Assembly: GCF_014836635.1 (NCBI RefSeq)
Contig: NZ_JACSQL010000001.1
Coordinates: forward strand, 806,001-870,000
DNA length: 64,000 bases
From: Paenibacillus gallinarum
GTDB lineage: Bacteria; Bacillota; Bacilli; Paenibacillales; Paenibacillaceae
Direction of reading: 5' to 3'
Shown: piece after piece, positions 7,993-17,679 of the stretch
Layout of the letters: each line of letters opens with the position of its first letter
Position numbering within the stretch: position 1 is the stretch's first letter
Notes under the pieces: model-generated
Seen by the model: the letters and a program-made list of their open reading frames with translations, nothing else
What the model was told of the DNA's origin: nothing
Databases searched by the model: none
Made by a program: the position numbers and the translations under genes

Positions 7993-9153
7993 ATGAATAT
8001 CCATGAATATCAAGGAAAAGAAGTACTGAAACAGTACGGAGTTGCCGTTCCTAACGGAAAAGTAGCTTACACAGTTGAAGAAGCGGTTGAAGCCGCTGCG
8101 TCGCTGGGAAGCCCGGTGACTGTAGTGAAAGCACAGATCCACGCAGGTGGACGTGGTAAAGCAGGCGGCGTAAAAGTAGCCAAATCTATGGATGAAGTAC
8201 GTGAATATGCCTCTGAAATTCTTGGGAAAGTGCTTGTAACGCACCAAACAGGACCAGAAGGCAAAGAAGTGAAAAGACTTCTTATTGAAGAAGGTTGCGA
8301 TATTCGTAAAGAGTATTATGTGGGAGTTGTCGTGGATCGTGCAACAGGACGAGTAGTTCTGATGGCTTCCGAAGAAGGCGGTACTGAGATCGAAGAAGTA
8401 GCAGAAGCTACACCAGAGAAGATTTTCAAAGAAATCGTTGATCCGGCTGTTGGACTTCAGGTATTCCAAGCCCGCAGACTCGCGTATGCAATTAACATTC
8501 CTAATGAGCTCGTAAACAAAGCAACGAAATTTATGCTTGCACTGTACGAAGCTTTTGTGGAGAAAGATTGTTCTATTGCAGAGATCAACCCGCTTGTAGT
8601 AACAGGTGATGGTAATGTGATGGCACTGGATGCGAAGCTGAACTTTGATTCCAATGCTCTTTATCGTCATAAAGATATTCAGGCACTTCGTGATCTGGAT
8701 GAAGAAGATGAGAAAGAAATCGAAGCTTCCAAGTTTGATCTGAGCTACATAGCATTAGATGGGAACATCGGCTGTATGGTTAACGGAGCAGGTCTTGCTA
8801 TGGCAACGATGGACATTATTAAATATTACGGTGGGGACCCGGCTAACTTCCTTGATGTAGGGGGCGGTGCTACAACCGAAAAAGTAACAGAAGCTTTTAA
8901 AATTATTTTGTCTGATGCAAAAGTAGAAGGTATTTTTGTTAATATCTTCGGCGGTATTATGCGTTGTGACGTAATTGCGGACGGGGTAGTGGAAGCTGCA
9001 AAACAGCTCGGTCTTACGAAACCGCTCGTTGTAAGATTAGAAGGTACGAATGTTGATCTTGGCAAAAAGATTTTGTCAGAATCCGGCCTTAACATCGTAG
9101 CAGCGGATTCGATGGCAGACGGTGCACAAAAAATCGTTGCCCTCGTGAAATAA
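7993..9153 (+). CDS. sucC: succinyl-CoA synthetase beta subunit (ADP-forming)
   Basis: 386 residues, the standard length. It forms the beta half of succinyl-CoA ligase, converting succinyl-CoA plus ADP or GDP and phosphate to succinate, CoA and NTP in the TCA cycle. The start [17 protein letters not shown] is the family signature. The ATP-grasp domain covers about residues 1-230, with [10 protein letters not shown] as the glycine-rich nucleotide loop and metal-binding AEINPL and LDAKLNFD. The C-terminal ligase domain carries [17 protein letters not shown] and [11 protein letters not shown] strong GGAGGA site lies at 7980-7985. It is followed by sucD after 60 bases, so the two are almost certainly co-transcribed. 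Confidence 0.97.
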   Translation: MNIHEYQGKEVLKQYGVAVPNGKVAYTVEEAVEAAASLGSPVTVVKAQIHAGGRGKAGGVKVAKSMDEVREYASEILGKVLVTHQTGPEGKEVKRLLIEEGCDIRKEYYVGVVVDRATGRVVLMASEEGGTEIEEVAEATPEKIFKEIVDPAVGLQVFQARRLAYAINIPNELVNKATKFMLALYEAFVEKDCSIAEINPLVVTGDGNVMALDAKLNFDSNALYRHKDIQALRDLDEEDEKEIEASKFDLSYIALDGNIGCMVNGAGLAMATMDIIKYYGGDPANFLDVGGGATTEKVTEAFKIILSDAKVEGIFVNIFGGIMRCDVIADGVVEAAKQLGLTKPLVVRLEGTNVDLGKKILSESGLNIVAADSMADGAQKIVALVK

Positions 9154-9213
9154 TTCATTCCTTTTCGGGGATACCCGAACACTTGAAAATAACCGTAGGG
9201 GATGTGAACGATC

Positions 9214-10143
9214 GTGAGTATTTTGGTAAATAAAGATACAAAAGTGATTACACAAGGTATCACGGGTGCGACTGCGAAGTTTCATGCGAAAGGTGCGCTA
9301 GACTATGGCACGCAAATGGTAGGCGGAGTGACCCCGGGTAAAGGCGGCACGACGGTCGACATCGAACTCGAAAATGGCAGTGTAGTTAAGCTTCCCGTGT
9401 ACAACACCGTAAATGAAGCAAAAGAAGCAACAGGCGCAACAGCAAGTGTTATTTATGTACCGCCTGCTTTTGCCGCAGATTCTATTATGGAAGCTGTAGA
9501 TGCTGAACTTGATCTTGTGATCTGTATTACGGAAGGAATTCCGGTACTCGACATGATCAAAGTAAAACGTTATATGGAAGGCAAGGATACGGTTTTGATC
9601 GGTCCGAACTGCCCAGGCGTTATTACTCCAGGTGAATGTAAGATCGGTATTATGCCGGGCTACATTCATATGCCAGGTCATGTGGGAGTCGTATCCCGTA
9701 GCGGTACGCTGACGTACGAAGCGGTTCATCAGCTTACAACACGTGGTATTGGACAGTCATCTGCCGTAGGAATCGGCGGAGACCCTGTTAAAGGATCCGA
9801 ATTCATTGATATTTTATCTCGCTTTAATGATGACCCTGATACACATGCAGTTATTATGATTGGTGAAATCGGGGGTACTGCTGAGGAAGAAGCAGCAGAA
9901 TGGATTCGTGATAATATGACAAAACCTGTCGTCGGTTTCATTGGCGGGGTTACAGCACCTCCAGGAAAACGGATGGGTCATGCGGGCGCTATTATCTCCG
10001 GTGGTAAAGGTACAGCGAAAGAGAAGATTGCAAAACTTGAATCTTGCGGCATTCGGGTATCTCCAACTCCATCTGAAATGGGCTCTACGCTTGTAAGTGT
10101 ACTGGAAGATCGCGGAATTCTTAACCTTTGTACGACTCATTAA
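9214..10143 (+). CDS. sucD: succinyl-CoA synthetase alpha subunit
   Basis: 309 residues. The alpha subunit binds CoA through an N-terminal Rossmann domain ([10 protein letters not shown]; then [10 protein letters not shown]) and carries the phosphohistidine intermediate, here His256 in [14 protein letters not shown]. It pairs with SucC encoded just upstream. The GTG start follows AGGGGATGTGA. Length and motifs are normal. It is followed by a candidate promoter and a strong hairpin that belong to the sucD end and the dprA leader. Confidence 0.97.
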   Translation: MSILVNKDTKVITQGITGATAKFHAKGALDYGTQMVGGVTPGKGGTTVDIELENGSVVKLPVYNTVNEAKEATGATASVIYVPPAFAADSIMEAVDAELDLVICITEGIPVLDMIKVKRYMEGKDTVLIGPNCPGVITPGECKIGIMPGYIHMPGHVGVVSRSGTLTYEAVHQLTTRGIGQSSAVGIGGDPVKGSEFIDILSRFNDDPDTHAVIMIGEIGGTAEEEAAEWIRDNMTKPVVGFIGGVTAPPGKRMGHAGAIISGGKGTAKEKIAKLESCGIRVSPTPSEMGSTLVSVLEDRGILNLCTTH

Positions 10144-10180
10144 TATCATGTAGCAGTCTGACAAACCTTGTTATGAAGAC

Positions 10181-10208
10181 TTGTTAAAATTTTTTTCTTC
10201 TATATAAT
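10181..10208 (+). promoter_or_regulatory. candidate sigma-A promoter for dprA
   Basis: TTGTTA (10181-10186), 16-base spacer, TATAAT (10203-10208). It lies between sucD and dprA, upstream of a terminator-like hairpin. Confidence 0.6.
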
Positions 10209-10244
10209 AGGGGCAAACCCGAATCTGATTTCAGCCTAAAAGGT

Positions 10245-10288
10245 AAGCAACCTTTTTGTCGAATATATCGACAGAAGGGTTGCTTTTT
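10245..10288 (+). terminator. strong intrinsic terminator between sucD and dprA
   Basis: An 18-bp stem: 10245-10262 pairs with 10268-10285 with only G-U wobbles, a 5-base loop, then a T run. It ends the sucCD transcript. Because a promoter-like sequence precedes it, it may also act as an attenuator for dprA. Confidence 0.85.
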
Positions 10289-10336
10289 GTATTTTATTAC
10301 AGTTTTTTTTCGTTAGTCAAAGAAAGGGTGGAGAGT

Positions 10337-11467
10337 ATGGAAGAGAGACATATTTTATTTGGACTTCAAGAGATGGATGGGATCGGACGTAAAACCATTA
10401 GAAGATGGATGACGAGTGGAAATTTATTATCGGACATGCTAAAATACGAAACTCAGGACTGGATTCAGTCAGGACTCTCGGCAGCAAGAGCTGCTGTGAT
10501 GAAAGAATGCTTCCATGAATCATTTATTTATGAGAAACTTGAGCTGCTTCATAAGGAACGTATCGAAATTGTAACCTATTACGATAAAGAGTATCCTATA
10601 TTATTGAAGGAAACGGCGGACCCGCCTTGGGTTCTATACATAAAAGGGAATGCTAGTTTGCTTCATAAGCCGTCTATAGCGATGGTTGGAACCCGAGTTC
10701 CTACAGGTTACGGAAAAAAAGTAGGTGAGGTGTTCGCTTCACAGCTATGCAAGGCAGGATATACGATTGTCAGCGGTCTTGCACGCGGAATAGATAGTGT
10801 ATGTCACGAAGCTGCTATTCGCGCAGATGGTTTAACGATTGCTGTCCTTGGTGCAGGGCTGTCACATATTTATCCCGCCGAAAACCATGCTTTAGCGAGC
10901 CGGATTGCTTCTAGCGGATTGTTAATATCCGAATATCCAATGCACCAAAAACCAAGGCCCGGTTTATTTCCTGAGAGAAACAGGATTATTGCGGGACTGA
11001 GTTTAGGTACACTTGTGGTAGAAGCCGATTTACGCAGCGGATCTTTAATTACGGCTGATGCTGCATTAGAAGCAGGACGCGATGTATTTGCAGTTCCCGG
11101 ACCGATTACATCTCCTAAAAGTCAGGGGACGCTTAATTTAATCAAGCAAGGGGCTGCGCTAGTAACTAAAGTAGAAGATATTACGGATGAGTACAAACAC
11201 CTAATGAATTTAGCTAGAGAAGACAAGCAAGAACAAGCCGGAGTTTATCCTGAAATGGGATCATCAGCATCACTCCAGGAACTGATCCCTGAACTTACGG
11301 AAGAAGAAAGAAAAGTAGTTGATTTACTTGAAGCGGGCCCTATGACACTAGATGATTTTGTGGACAGGCTTCATCTTGATTTTGGACATTTGCATTCAGT
11401 TCTGTTATCTTTAATCATAAAAAAGCAGATTATACAATTACCTGGAGCTATATATAAGTTAATATAG
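10337..11467 (+). CDS. dprA: DNA-processing protein DprA (Smf)
   Basis: 376 residues. DprA binds incoming single-stranded DNA during transformation, protects it and loads RecA. The N-terminal helix-hairpin-helix/SAM-like region (MDGIGRKTIRRW) is followed by the Rossmann-like core (about 110-300) with VGTRVPTGYGKK, SGLARGIDSVCHEAA, FPERNRIIAGL and EADLRSGSLITA. A C-terminal winged-helix (DML1-like) region ends the protein. ATG 10337 is chosen because AAAGGGTGGAG lies just upstream and the product then begins MEERHILFGL; a longer frame upstream runs through the terminator stem and is not credible. The order sucD-dprA-topA is conserved in Bacillota. Confidence 0.94.
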   Translation: MEERHILFGLQEMDGIGRKTIRRWMTSGNLLSDMLKYETQDWIQSGLSAARAAVMKECFHESFIYEKLELLHKERIEIVTYYDKEYPILLKETADPPWVLYIKGNASLLHKPSIAMVGTRVPTGYGKKVGEVFASQLCKAGYTIVSGLARGIDSVCHEAAIRADGLTIAVLGAGLSHIYPAENHALASRIASSGLLISEYPMHQKPRPGLFPERNRIIAGLSLGTLVVEADLRSGSLITADAALEAGRDVFAVPGPITSPKSQGTLNLIKQGAALVTKVEDITDEYKHLMNLAREDKQEQAGVYPEMGSSASLQELIPELTEEERKVVDLLEAGPMTLDDFVDRLHLDFGHLHSVLLSLIIKKQIIQLPGAIYKLI

Positions 11468-11541
11468 ATCCCTTTGGCGTGATTTTACGTGTGATTTCGT
11501 CATAGGGCATGCAGGCTATATTTTGAGAGGAGGATGAACCT

Positions 11542-13644
11542 ATGGCGGATTCACTCGTCATCGTGGAGTCTCCTTCGAAAGCCAAAACGATAGGGAAATA
11601 TCTCGGAAGTAAGTATATCGTTAAGGCTTCGATGGGGCATATCCGCGATTTGCCAAAAAGTCAGATTGGCGTAGAAGTGGAAAATGATTTTAACCCTAAA
11701 TATATTACCATCCGCGGAAAAGGTTCTGTACTGAAAGAACTAAAGGATGCTTCGAAAAAAGTGAAAAAAGTTTATCTGGCGGCTGACCCCGATCGTGAGG
11801 GGGAAGCGATTGCCTGGCATCTGGCTCATGCACTTGATCTTGATCAGACAGAAAGCTGCCGGGTTGTTTTTAATGAAATTACGAAACAAGCGGTAAAAGA
11901 TGCTTTTAAAACACCGCGTAAAATAAATATGGACCTCGTGAATGCACAACAAGCAAGACGTATTCTTGATCGACTGGTAGGTTACAAGATCAGTCCTTTA
12001 CTTTGGAAAAAAGTAAAAAAAGGATTGTCTGCTGGGCGTGTACAATCCGTTGCAGTTAAGATTATTCTTGACCGTGAGAACGAAATCGATGATTTTATTC
12101 CGGAAGAATACTGGAGCATTACTGCAAAACTAAGTGCAGACGGTAGCCCAATGGAAGCGAAGTTCCATAAGTGGAACGGAACCAAAACGGAACTGACAAA
12201 CGAAGAACAAGTGAATTCGATACTGGGACAAATTGAGAATGAAGATTTCACGGTTAAAGAAGTAAAAGAGAAGGAACGGACACGTAATCCGTCGGCTCCT
12301 TTTACAACAAGTTCATTACAGCAGGAAGCGGCTCGTAAACTTAATTTTCGTGCTGCCAAAACGATGTCTGTCGCACAGCAGTTATATGAGGGTGTAGATC
12401 TTGGTAAAGAAGGAACGGTAGGTTTAATCACCTATATGCGTACCGACTCCACTCGTATTGCGACATCGGCTCAAGAAGAAGCGAAAGAGTTCATTTCTCA
12501 GAAATATGGAGAAACTTTCGTACCGGAAACATTCCGTCAGTATTCTAAAAAAGCAGCCAACGCTCAAGAGGCGCACGAAGCGATTCGTCCTACCTCGATT
12601 CTAAGAGATCCAGATTCCGTGAAAGCATATACAAGCAGAGATCAATTCCGTCTGTATAAACTCATTTGGGAACGTTTCGTAGCGAGTCAAATGTCTTCTG
12701 CTATTCTTGATACTTTATCTGTAGATATTACTGCTGGGGATGCAACGTTCCGTGCTACAGGATCAAAAGTGCGTTTCCCTGGATTCATGAAAGTGTATGT
12801 AGAAGGAAATGATGATGGTACTACGGAAGAAGATAAGCTTTTGCCTCCGCTTAAAAGTGGAGATGCACTAGTCAAACAAGATATTGAACCAAAACAGCAT
12901 TTTACTCAGCCACCACCGCGCTATACAGAGGCTCGTCTAGTTAAAACGCTTGAAGAACTTGGAATAGGACGTCCAAGTACGTATGCTCCTACCCTGGAAA
13001 CCATACAAAAACGGGGTTATGTAGCGATTGAAGAGAAGAAGTTTATGCCTACAGAACTTGGTGAACTCGTCATTGAACAGATGGAAACCTTCTTCCCGGA
13101 GATCCTAGATGTAGAGTTTACCGCACATATGGAAGAAGATCTTGACCATGTGGAAGAAGGTTCAGAGGATTGGGTGAGAGTACTCGCACAGTTTTACGGC
13201 TCTTTTGAGAAACGTCTTGAAGTAGCGGAAGAAGAAATGAAGGAAATCGAGATCGAAGATGAAGTTTCCGATGAAATTTGTGAAAAATGCGGGAAGCCGC
13301 TTGTATATAAATTAGGTCGTTTCGGTAAATTCTTAGCTTGCTCTGGTTTTCCTGATTGTCGTAATACGAAACCAATCATTAAAGACACAGGTATTGTATG
13401 TCCAACTTGTAAGGAAGGACATGTCGTTGAGCGCAGAAGTAAAAAAGGTCGTGTATTCTTTGGCTGTGACCGTTATCCAGAATGTGATTTCGTGTCTTGG
13501 GATAAGCCGTCCGTCAAACCTTGCCCGAGCTGCTCATCTCTCATGGTAGAGAAACGGAATAAGCAAGGAACGAAGCTGAAATGTACGGTATGCGATCATA
13601 CTGAAATCATGGAAGAACCAGATGATGAGTCTGTTGAAATATAA
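11542..13644 (+). CDS. topA: DNA topoisomerase I
   Basis: 700 residues. Type IA topoisomerase that relaxes negative supercoils through a 5'-phosphotyrosine link. The Toprim domain at residues 1-115 has acidic [13 protein letters not shown]. The catalytic Tyr298 lies in [13 protein letters not shown]. The C-terminus carries three Cys4 zinc-ribbon modules beginning [20 protein letters not shown] and [10 protein letters not shown], the usual Bacillota arrangement. The start follows GAGAGGAGGATG. It sits 74 bases downstream of dprA without an obvious terminator between. Confidence 0.97.
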   Translation: MADSLVIVESPSKAKTIGKYLGSKYIVKASMGHIRDLPKSQIGVEVENDFNPKYITIRGKGSVLKELKDASKKVKKVYLAADPDREGEAIAWHLAHALDLDQTESCRVVFNEITKQAVKDAFKTPRKINMDLVNAQQARRILDRLVGYKISPLLWKKVKKGLSAGRVQSVAVKIILDRENEIDDFIPEEYWSITAKLSADGSPMEAKFHKWNGTKTELTNEEQVNSILGQIENEDFTVKEVKEKERTRNPSAPFTTSSLQQEAARKLNFRAAKTMSVAQQLYEGVDLGKEGTVGLITYMRTDSTRIATSAQEEAKEFISQKYGETFVPETFRQYSKKAANAQEAHEAIRPTSILRDPDSVKAYTSRDQFRLYKLIWERFVASQMSSAILDTLSVDITAGDATFRATGSKVRFPGFMKVYVEGNDDGTTEEDKLLPPLKSGDALVKQDIEPKQHFTQPPPRYTEARLVKTLEELGIGRPSTYAPTLETIQKRGYVAIEEKKFMPTELGELVIEQMETFFPEILDVEFTAHMEEDLDHVEEGSEDWVRVLAQFYGSFEKRLEVAEEEMKEIEIEDEVSDEICEKCGKPLVYKLGRFGKFLACSGFPDCRNTKPIIKDTGIVCPTCKEGHVVERRSKKGRVFFGCDRYPECDFVSWDKPSVKPCPSCSSLMVEKRNKQGTKLKCTVCDHTEIMEEPDDESVEI

Positions 13645-13679
13645 AATACTAACAATGATATAGTGAAACCGGATAGACC

Positions 13680-13736
13680 GGACTGCTGTCAGCAGGTGGA
13701 AATAATAAAGAGATGCTGTCAGCAGCAGGGAGGAAA
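13680..13736 (+). repeat. duplicated small palindrome in trmFO leader
   Basis: GCTGTCAGCAG occurs twice (about 13684-13694 and 13714-13724), about 30 bases apart. The first copy, with its preceding bases, forms the near-perfect hairpin CTGCTG-T-CAGCAG. Both lie just upstream of the trmFO ribosome binding site. Confidence 0.55.
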
Positions 13737-13740
13737 TATA

Positions 13741-15075
13741 ATGAGTGATAAAGTACAACAAGTAACCGTTATTGGAGCAGGTCTCGCAGGAAGTGAAGCA
13801 GCATGGCAAATCGCCCAAAGAGGTGTGCCTGTTAAGCTGTATGAGATGCGCCCTGTTGTTAAAACGCCTGCTCACCATACGAATCAATTTGCTGAACTTG
13901 TATGCAGTAATTCGCTGCGGGCTAATGGACTTACGAACGCGGTAGGTGTATTAAAAGAAGAAATGAGAATGATGGATTCGCTCGTAATCGGCTCCGCTGA
14001 CCGTAATGCGGTACCAGCGGGCGGCGCTCTGGCTGTGGATCGAGATGGTTTTTCCGGTGAAATTACACGTATGCTTCATGAACATCCTCTAGTAGAAGTG
14101 GTAAATGAGGAGATTCAGGAAATTCCTACAGAAGGAATCGTCGTTATTGCGACAGGACCTTTAACTTCTCCGGCTCTATCTGCACAGATTAAAGAGCTAA
14201 TGGGCGAGGAGTATTTTTACTTCTACGACGCAGCTGCACCGATTGTAGAAAAAGACTCTATTGATATGAGCAAAGTATATTTGGCTTCAAGATATGATAA
14301 AGGTGAAGCTGCTTATCTCAATTGTCCAATGAATGAAGAAGAATTCAATCGCTTTTATGACGCGCTCATTTCAGCAGAAGTTGCTGAACTCAAAGAATTC
14401 GAAAAAGAAATCTACTTTGAAGGCTGTATGCCGATTGAAGTGATGATGAAGCGTGGTAAACAAACGGCATTGTTTGGTCCTATGAAACCCGTAGGTCTTG
14501 TGAATCCTCACACAGGTGAACTTCCTTATGCGGTCGTTCAATTGCGTCAGGATAATGCAGCGGGGACTTTATATAATCTAGTAGGATTCCAAACACATCT
14601 GAAATGGGGAGAACAAAAACGAGTATTCCAAATGATTCCTGGTCTTGAGAATGCCGAATTTGTCCGTTATGGTGTGATGCATCGTAATACATTTATTAAT
14701 TCTCCAAAATTGCTTGAACCAACGTATCAATTCAAATCTCGCCCTAATCTGTTCTTTGCTGGACAAATGACAGGGGTTGAAGGTTATGTAGAGTCGGCGG
14801 CTTCCGGACTTATCGCTGGTATGAATGCTGCAAATCTTGCACTAGGTCAAGATTTGTTTGTGCTTCCAAAAGAGAGTACACTAGGAAGTATGGCGCATTA
14901 TATTACCACTGCCGATTTCAAACATTTCCAGCCGATGAATGCAAACTTTGGATTGCTTCCGAGTCTTGAACGTAAGATACGCAACAAGAAAGAAAAGAAT
15001 GAGGCACTTGCGAATCGTGCTTTAGAAAGTATTCAACACTTCAAAGAAGAAAAAGGACTATCCACGGGGAAGTAA
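13741..15075 (+). CDS. trmFO: methylenetetrahydrofolate-tRNA-(uracil-5-)-methyltransferase TrmFO
   Basis: 444 residues. A flavoprotein that makes 5-methyluridine at position 54 of tRNA using methylene-THF and NAD(P)H. The N-terminal FAD-binding motif is [13 protein letters not shown] (residues about 9-21), followed by [14 protein letters not shown] and [12 protein letters not shown] typical of TrmFO/GID. The C-terminal [19 protein letters not shown] closes the FAD site. ATG 13741 is chosen over an upstream in-frame codon because CAGGGAGGAAA directly precedes it and family members begin MSxxVxVIGAG. The topA-trmFO order is conserved; xerC/codV, which follows trmFO in B. subtilis, is not here. 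Confidence 0.95.
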   Translation: MSDKVQQVTVIGAGLAGSEAAWQIAQRGVPVKLYEMRPVVKTPAHHTNQFAELVCSNSLRANGLTNAVGVLKEEMRMMDSLVIGSADRNAVPAGGALAVDRDGFSGEITRMLHEHPLVEVVNEEIQEIPTEGIVVIATGPLTSPALSAQIKELMGEEYFYFYDAAAPIVEKDSIDMSKVYLASRYDKGEAAYLNCPMNEEEFNRFYDALISAEVAELKEFEKEIYFEGCMPIEVMMKRGKQTALFGPMKPVGLVNPHTGELPYAVVQLRQDNAAGTLYNLVGFQTHLKWGEQKRVFQMIPGLENAEFVRYGVMHRNTFINSPKLLEPTYQFKSRPNLFFAGQMTGVEGYVESAASGLIAGMNAANLALGQDLFVLPKESTLGSMAHYITTADFKHFQPMNANFGLLPSLERKIRNKKEKNEALANRALESIQHFKEEKGLSTGK

Positions 15076-15093
15076 GGATAGGCTAGCACGAAC

Positions 15094-15131
15094 GCCCGGC
15101 AAGTCTTTTTCTGACATGCCGGGCTTTTTTT
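15094..15131 (+). terminator. intrinsic terminator after trmFO
   Basis: GCCCGGCA (15094-15101) pairs with TGCCGGGC (15117-15124), followed by eight Ts. A textbook terminator. Confidence 0.92.
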
Positions 15132-15154
15132 AAACGAATGGAAGAGGAGGTTTC

Positions 15155-15700
15155 ATGATGCAAACGACATTTCATGCGACGACGATTTGTGCTGTACGTC
15201 ATAACGGCAAAGCAGCGATTGCTGGGGATGGGCAGGTAACAATGGGAGAATCCGTAGTAATGAAAAATACAGCGAAGAAAGTTCGCAGGTTATACCGAGG
15301 TCAAGTTGTGGCTGGTTTTGCAGGATCCGTTGCCGATGCAATTACACTATTTGAGAAATTTGAAGGTAAGCTTGAGGAACATCATGGGAATCTTCAGCGT
15401 GCAGCAGTGGAACTCGCTAAAGATTGGCGCCAGGATCGTGTACTTCGAAAATTAGAAGCGCTGATGATTGTAATGGACAAAACCGGTATGCTGCTGATTT
15501 CAGGCGGTGGAGAAATTATTGAACCAGATGATGATCTGCTTGCGATTGGTTCTGGTGGAAATTATGCTTTGTCTGCCGCAAGAGCAATGAAACGAACGGC
15601 TTCACACCTGGAAGCCAAGGATATGGCTCGTGAAGCACTTCTTGTGGCTTCTGAGATCTGTGTCTATACAAACAGTAATATTATTGTGGAAGAACTGTAA
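15155..15700 (+). CDS. hslV: ATP-dependent protease peptidase subunit HslV (ClpQ/CodW)
   Basis: 181 residues, or 180 if the second ATG (15158) is used; that one is better spaced from GAGGAGG at 15144-15150. It is a proteasome-beta-like double-hexamer peptidase that works with HslU. The motifs [34 protein letters not shown] and [10 protein letters not shown] are typical. In E. coli the mature enzyme starts at the Thr of TTI. Here, as in B. subtilis CodW, about six extra residues (MQTTFHA) precede that position, and the nucleophile may be a Thr in the extension; this is an inference by alignment. It is 84 bases upstream of hslU, separated by a long hairpin. Confidence 0.95.
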   Translation: MMQTTFHATTICAVRHNGKAAIAGDGQVTMGESVVMKNTAKKVRRLYRGQVVAGFAGSVADAITLFEKFEGKLEEHHGNLQRAAVELAKDWRQDRVLRKLEALMIVMDKTGMLLISGGGEIIEPDDDLLAIGSGGNYALSAARAMKRTASHLEAKDMAREALLVASEICVYTNSNIIVEEL

Positions 15701-15702
15701 AC

Positions 15703-15743
15703 TGAATCTATTTCATATTTTAATGAGTTATGAAATGGATTCA
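15703..15743 (+). promoter_or_regulatory. 15-bp stem-loop between hslV and hslU
   Basis: The arm at 15703-15717 (TGAATCTATTTCATA) pairs along its whole length with 15729-15743, using one G-U pair and an 11-base loop. No T run follows, so it is not a normal terminator. It begins 3 bases after the hslV stop and may stabilise or process the hslVU message. Confidence 0.6.
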
Positions 15744-15784
15744 AACTATTTTAATATAAGATAAATTAACCGGGAGGGAAGAAG

Positions 15785-17182
15785 ATGTTAAACGAAGCTT
15801 TAACCCCTAGACAAATCGTAAGTGAACTAGACAAATATATCGTGGGACAAAAGCAAGCCAAGAAATCGGTTGCTGTAGCCCTGCGAAATAGATACCGCCG
15901 CAGTAGACTTCCTGAGCATGCTCAGGATGAAATTGTACCCAAAAACATACTTATGATCGGACCTACCGGTGTAGGTAAAACGGAAATTGCTAGACGATTA
16001 GCTAAACTCGTAGGTGCTCCATTTGTAAAAGTAGAGGCGACGAAATTTACCGAAGTGGGTTACGTTGGTCGTGACGTGGAGTCCATGGTTAGAGATTTAA
16101 TTGAGACAGCCATTCGTATAGTCAAGCTTGAAAAAACAGAAAAGGTCAAGGACAAAGCCGAAGAAAATGCGAATGAACGCATTGTACAAATCCTTGTTCC
16201 TTCCGCAAATAAATCTAAAAATCAGAAGAATCCGTTCGAGATGATTTTTGGTAATCATAATCAACAGACGGAGGAAGCAGATCCTGCACAAGAAGCGAAC
16301 ATTTCGGAGCGCAGACGCAAAGTGAAATTTGAACTGCTATCTGGTCAGCTTGAGAATGATGTTATTGAGATTGACGTAGAAGATGCAGCACCGAACATGT
16401 TTGACATGTTCGCTGGTCAAGGAAATGACCAAATGGGTATGAATATGCAAGAGATGTTTGGGAACTTCCTGCCAAAACGCACAAAAAAACGCAAGCTCAG
16501 TATAAAAGAGGCGCGTAAAGTTCTCATTCAAGAAGAAGCTAGCAAACTGATTGATATGGACGATGTAACGCAAGAGTCCATCAGACGCGCTGAGCAATCG
16601 GGTATCATCTTTATTGATGAGATAGATAAAGTAGCCAGCCAGGGACGCGGATCAGGCCCTGACGTCTCTCGTGAGGGTGTTCAGAGGGATATTCTCCCTA
16701 TAGTGGAAGGATCGACCGTAATGACCAAATACGGCCCTGTGAAGACGGATTATATTTTGTTTATTGCTGCGGGTGCATTTCATGTGTCCAAACCGTCGGA
16801 TCTGATTCCAGAACTCCAGGGACGTTTCCCAATTCGTGTGGAATTGAATAGCCTCACACTGGATGATTTTGTTTCTATTTTGACAGAACCTAAAAATGCA
16901 CTGACCAAACAGTATACAGATCTTCTTCTGACAGAAGATATCGAAATTGAATTTTCACCAGAAGCTATTCGCGAGATCGCTAATATCGCAGAAGCTGTTA
17001 ATCAAAGCACGGAGAATATTGGTGCCAGAAGACTCCATACTATCTTAGAAAAACTATTGGAGGATCTTTCTTTTGAAGCACCAGAACTCACACTTGATAA
17101 GATGCTCATTACGCCAGAATACGTAAAAGAGAAGCTAGGTGAGATTGCGAAGGATCGTGATCTTAGCCAATACATTCTTTAA
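15785..17182 (+). CDS. hslU: HslU (ClpY) AAA+ unfoldase
   Basis: 465 residues, normal length. It unfolds substrates and feeds them to HslV. Walker A is GPTGVGKT (59-66), Walker [10 protein letters not shown], and the pore motif region is [16 protein letters not shown]. The I-domain (about 110-240) is inserted between Walker A and B and includes a Met/Asn-rich stretch ([18 protein letters not shown]). The C-terminal [10 protein letters not shown] and the final residues LSQYIL, which dock into HslV, are present. The start follows CCGGGAGGGAAG. In B. subtilis codY follows; here the flagellar leader follows instead. Confidence 0.96.
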   Translation: MLNEALTPRQIVSELDKYIVGQKQAKKSVAVALRNRYRRSRLPEHAQDEIVPKNILMIGPTGVGKTEIARRLAKLVGAPFVKVEATKFTEVGYVGRDVESMVRDLIETAIRIVKLEKTEKVKDKAEENANERIVQILVPSANKSKNQKNPFEMIFGNHNQQTEEADPAQEANISERRRKVKFELLSGQLENDVIEIDVEDAAPNMFDMFAGQGNDQMGMNMQEMFGNFLPKRTKKRKLSIKEARKVLIQEEASKLIDMDDVTQESIRRAEQSGIIFIDEIDKVASQGRGSGPDVSREGVQRDILPIVEGSTVMTKYGPVKTDYILFIAAGAFHVSKPSDLIPELQGRFPIRVELNSLTLDDFVSILTEPKNALTKQYTDLLLTEDIEIEFSPEAIREIANIAEAVNQSTENIGARRLHTILEKLLEDLSFEAPELTLDKMLITPEYVKEKLGEIAKDRDLSQYIL

Positions 17183-17187
17183 AATAA

Positions 17188-17227
17188 AAGCTCTTTAAAG
17201 GATAACTCCTTTAAAGGGCTTTTTTTA
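17188..17227 (+). terminator. intrinsic terminator after hslU
   Basis: AAGCTCTTTAAAGG (17188-17201) pairs with CCTTTAAAGGGCTT (17208-17221) around a 6-base loop, followed by a T run. It isolates hslVU from the flagellar operon. Confidence 0.9.
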
Positions 17228-17298
17228 TGCGTTAATTTTCGTTTTAATGCAAAATATGTAGTGTGAAATAATTAGTTAACAGTAAATAAGACGTTTAA

Positions 17299-17327
17299 AT
17301 GACAATAAATGCGTTTAACTATATTAT
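17299..17327 (+). promoter_or_regulatory. candidate sigma-A promoter of the fla/che operon
   Basis: ATGACA (17299-17304), exactly 17 bases, TATTAT (17322-17327): one mismatch in each hexamer. It is the best promoter between the hslU terminator and flgB and predicts a leader of about 350 bases. No sigma-D-type (TAAA-N15-GCCGATAT) element was found in this interval. Confidence 0.55.
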
Positions 17328-17398
17328 AGACTGGTTCAATATCTCCATTTTGACGACATATAATTGACACTGAGCATCTTAGAAATAAGAAATAGGTT

Positions 17399-17502
17399 GA
17401 AAAAACCTACATTTTATAGGACTCTTTTTTCATTAGAATGAAGTTATTTTGTGGTTTATACCCAAAAAGTCCTTAATGATGATAAAAGATAGGGCTTTTT
17501 TC
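17399..17502 (+). promoter_or_regulatory. candidate transcription attenuator in the fla/che leader
   Basis: Two terminator-like hairpins lie in tandem. The first (17399-17431) pairs GAAAAAA with TTTTTTC around CCTACATTTTATAGG. The second pairs AAAAAGTCCT (17464-17473) with AGGGCTTTTT (17491-17500), followed by a T run. The 3' side of the first, AGGACT-c-TTTT (17418-17428), can instead pair with 17464-17473 (10 bp, one bulged C). That pairing would abolish the second hairpin. This is the layout of a terminator/antiterminator switch. The ligand, protein or other signal is unknown, and no known riboswitch core was recognised. Confidence 0.5.
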
Positions 17503-17679
17503 TTATTGTAATAAATGCCCAAGTGAAAGAAACTTATGTTATATGACAAATAACTTCGTAATTCTACTAAAGACCTATGAAAAGAAACAATGAATGCCAC
17601 ATTTGTCGAAAATGAGTCGGCTAAGGTCTTATTTTATATAGAAGTCATTTTTAGGAATTAAATAAGGGAGGTAAGTGTT

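Noticed and set aside
7969..8670. Long antisense open frames opposite sucC, and similar ones opposite proS and other core genes
   Set aside because: They are out-of-phase shadows of strongly conserved genes and have no ribosome binding sites or coding-like composition.
10205..10260. GGGCAAACC-like string in the dprA leader resembling a c-di-GMP-I riboswitch core
   Set aside because: The interval before the terminator is too short (about 35 bases) and lacks the second conserved half and tetraloop receptor of that family.
17568..17634. AAGACCT / AGGTCTT pairing and a 12-codon mini-ORF in the flgB leader
   Set aside because: The loop is very long, and the mini-ORF has no ribosome binding site. 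Not enough for a feature.
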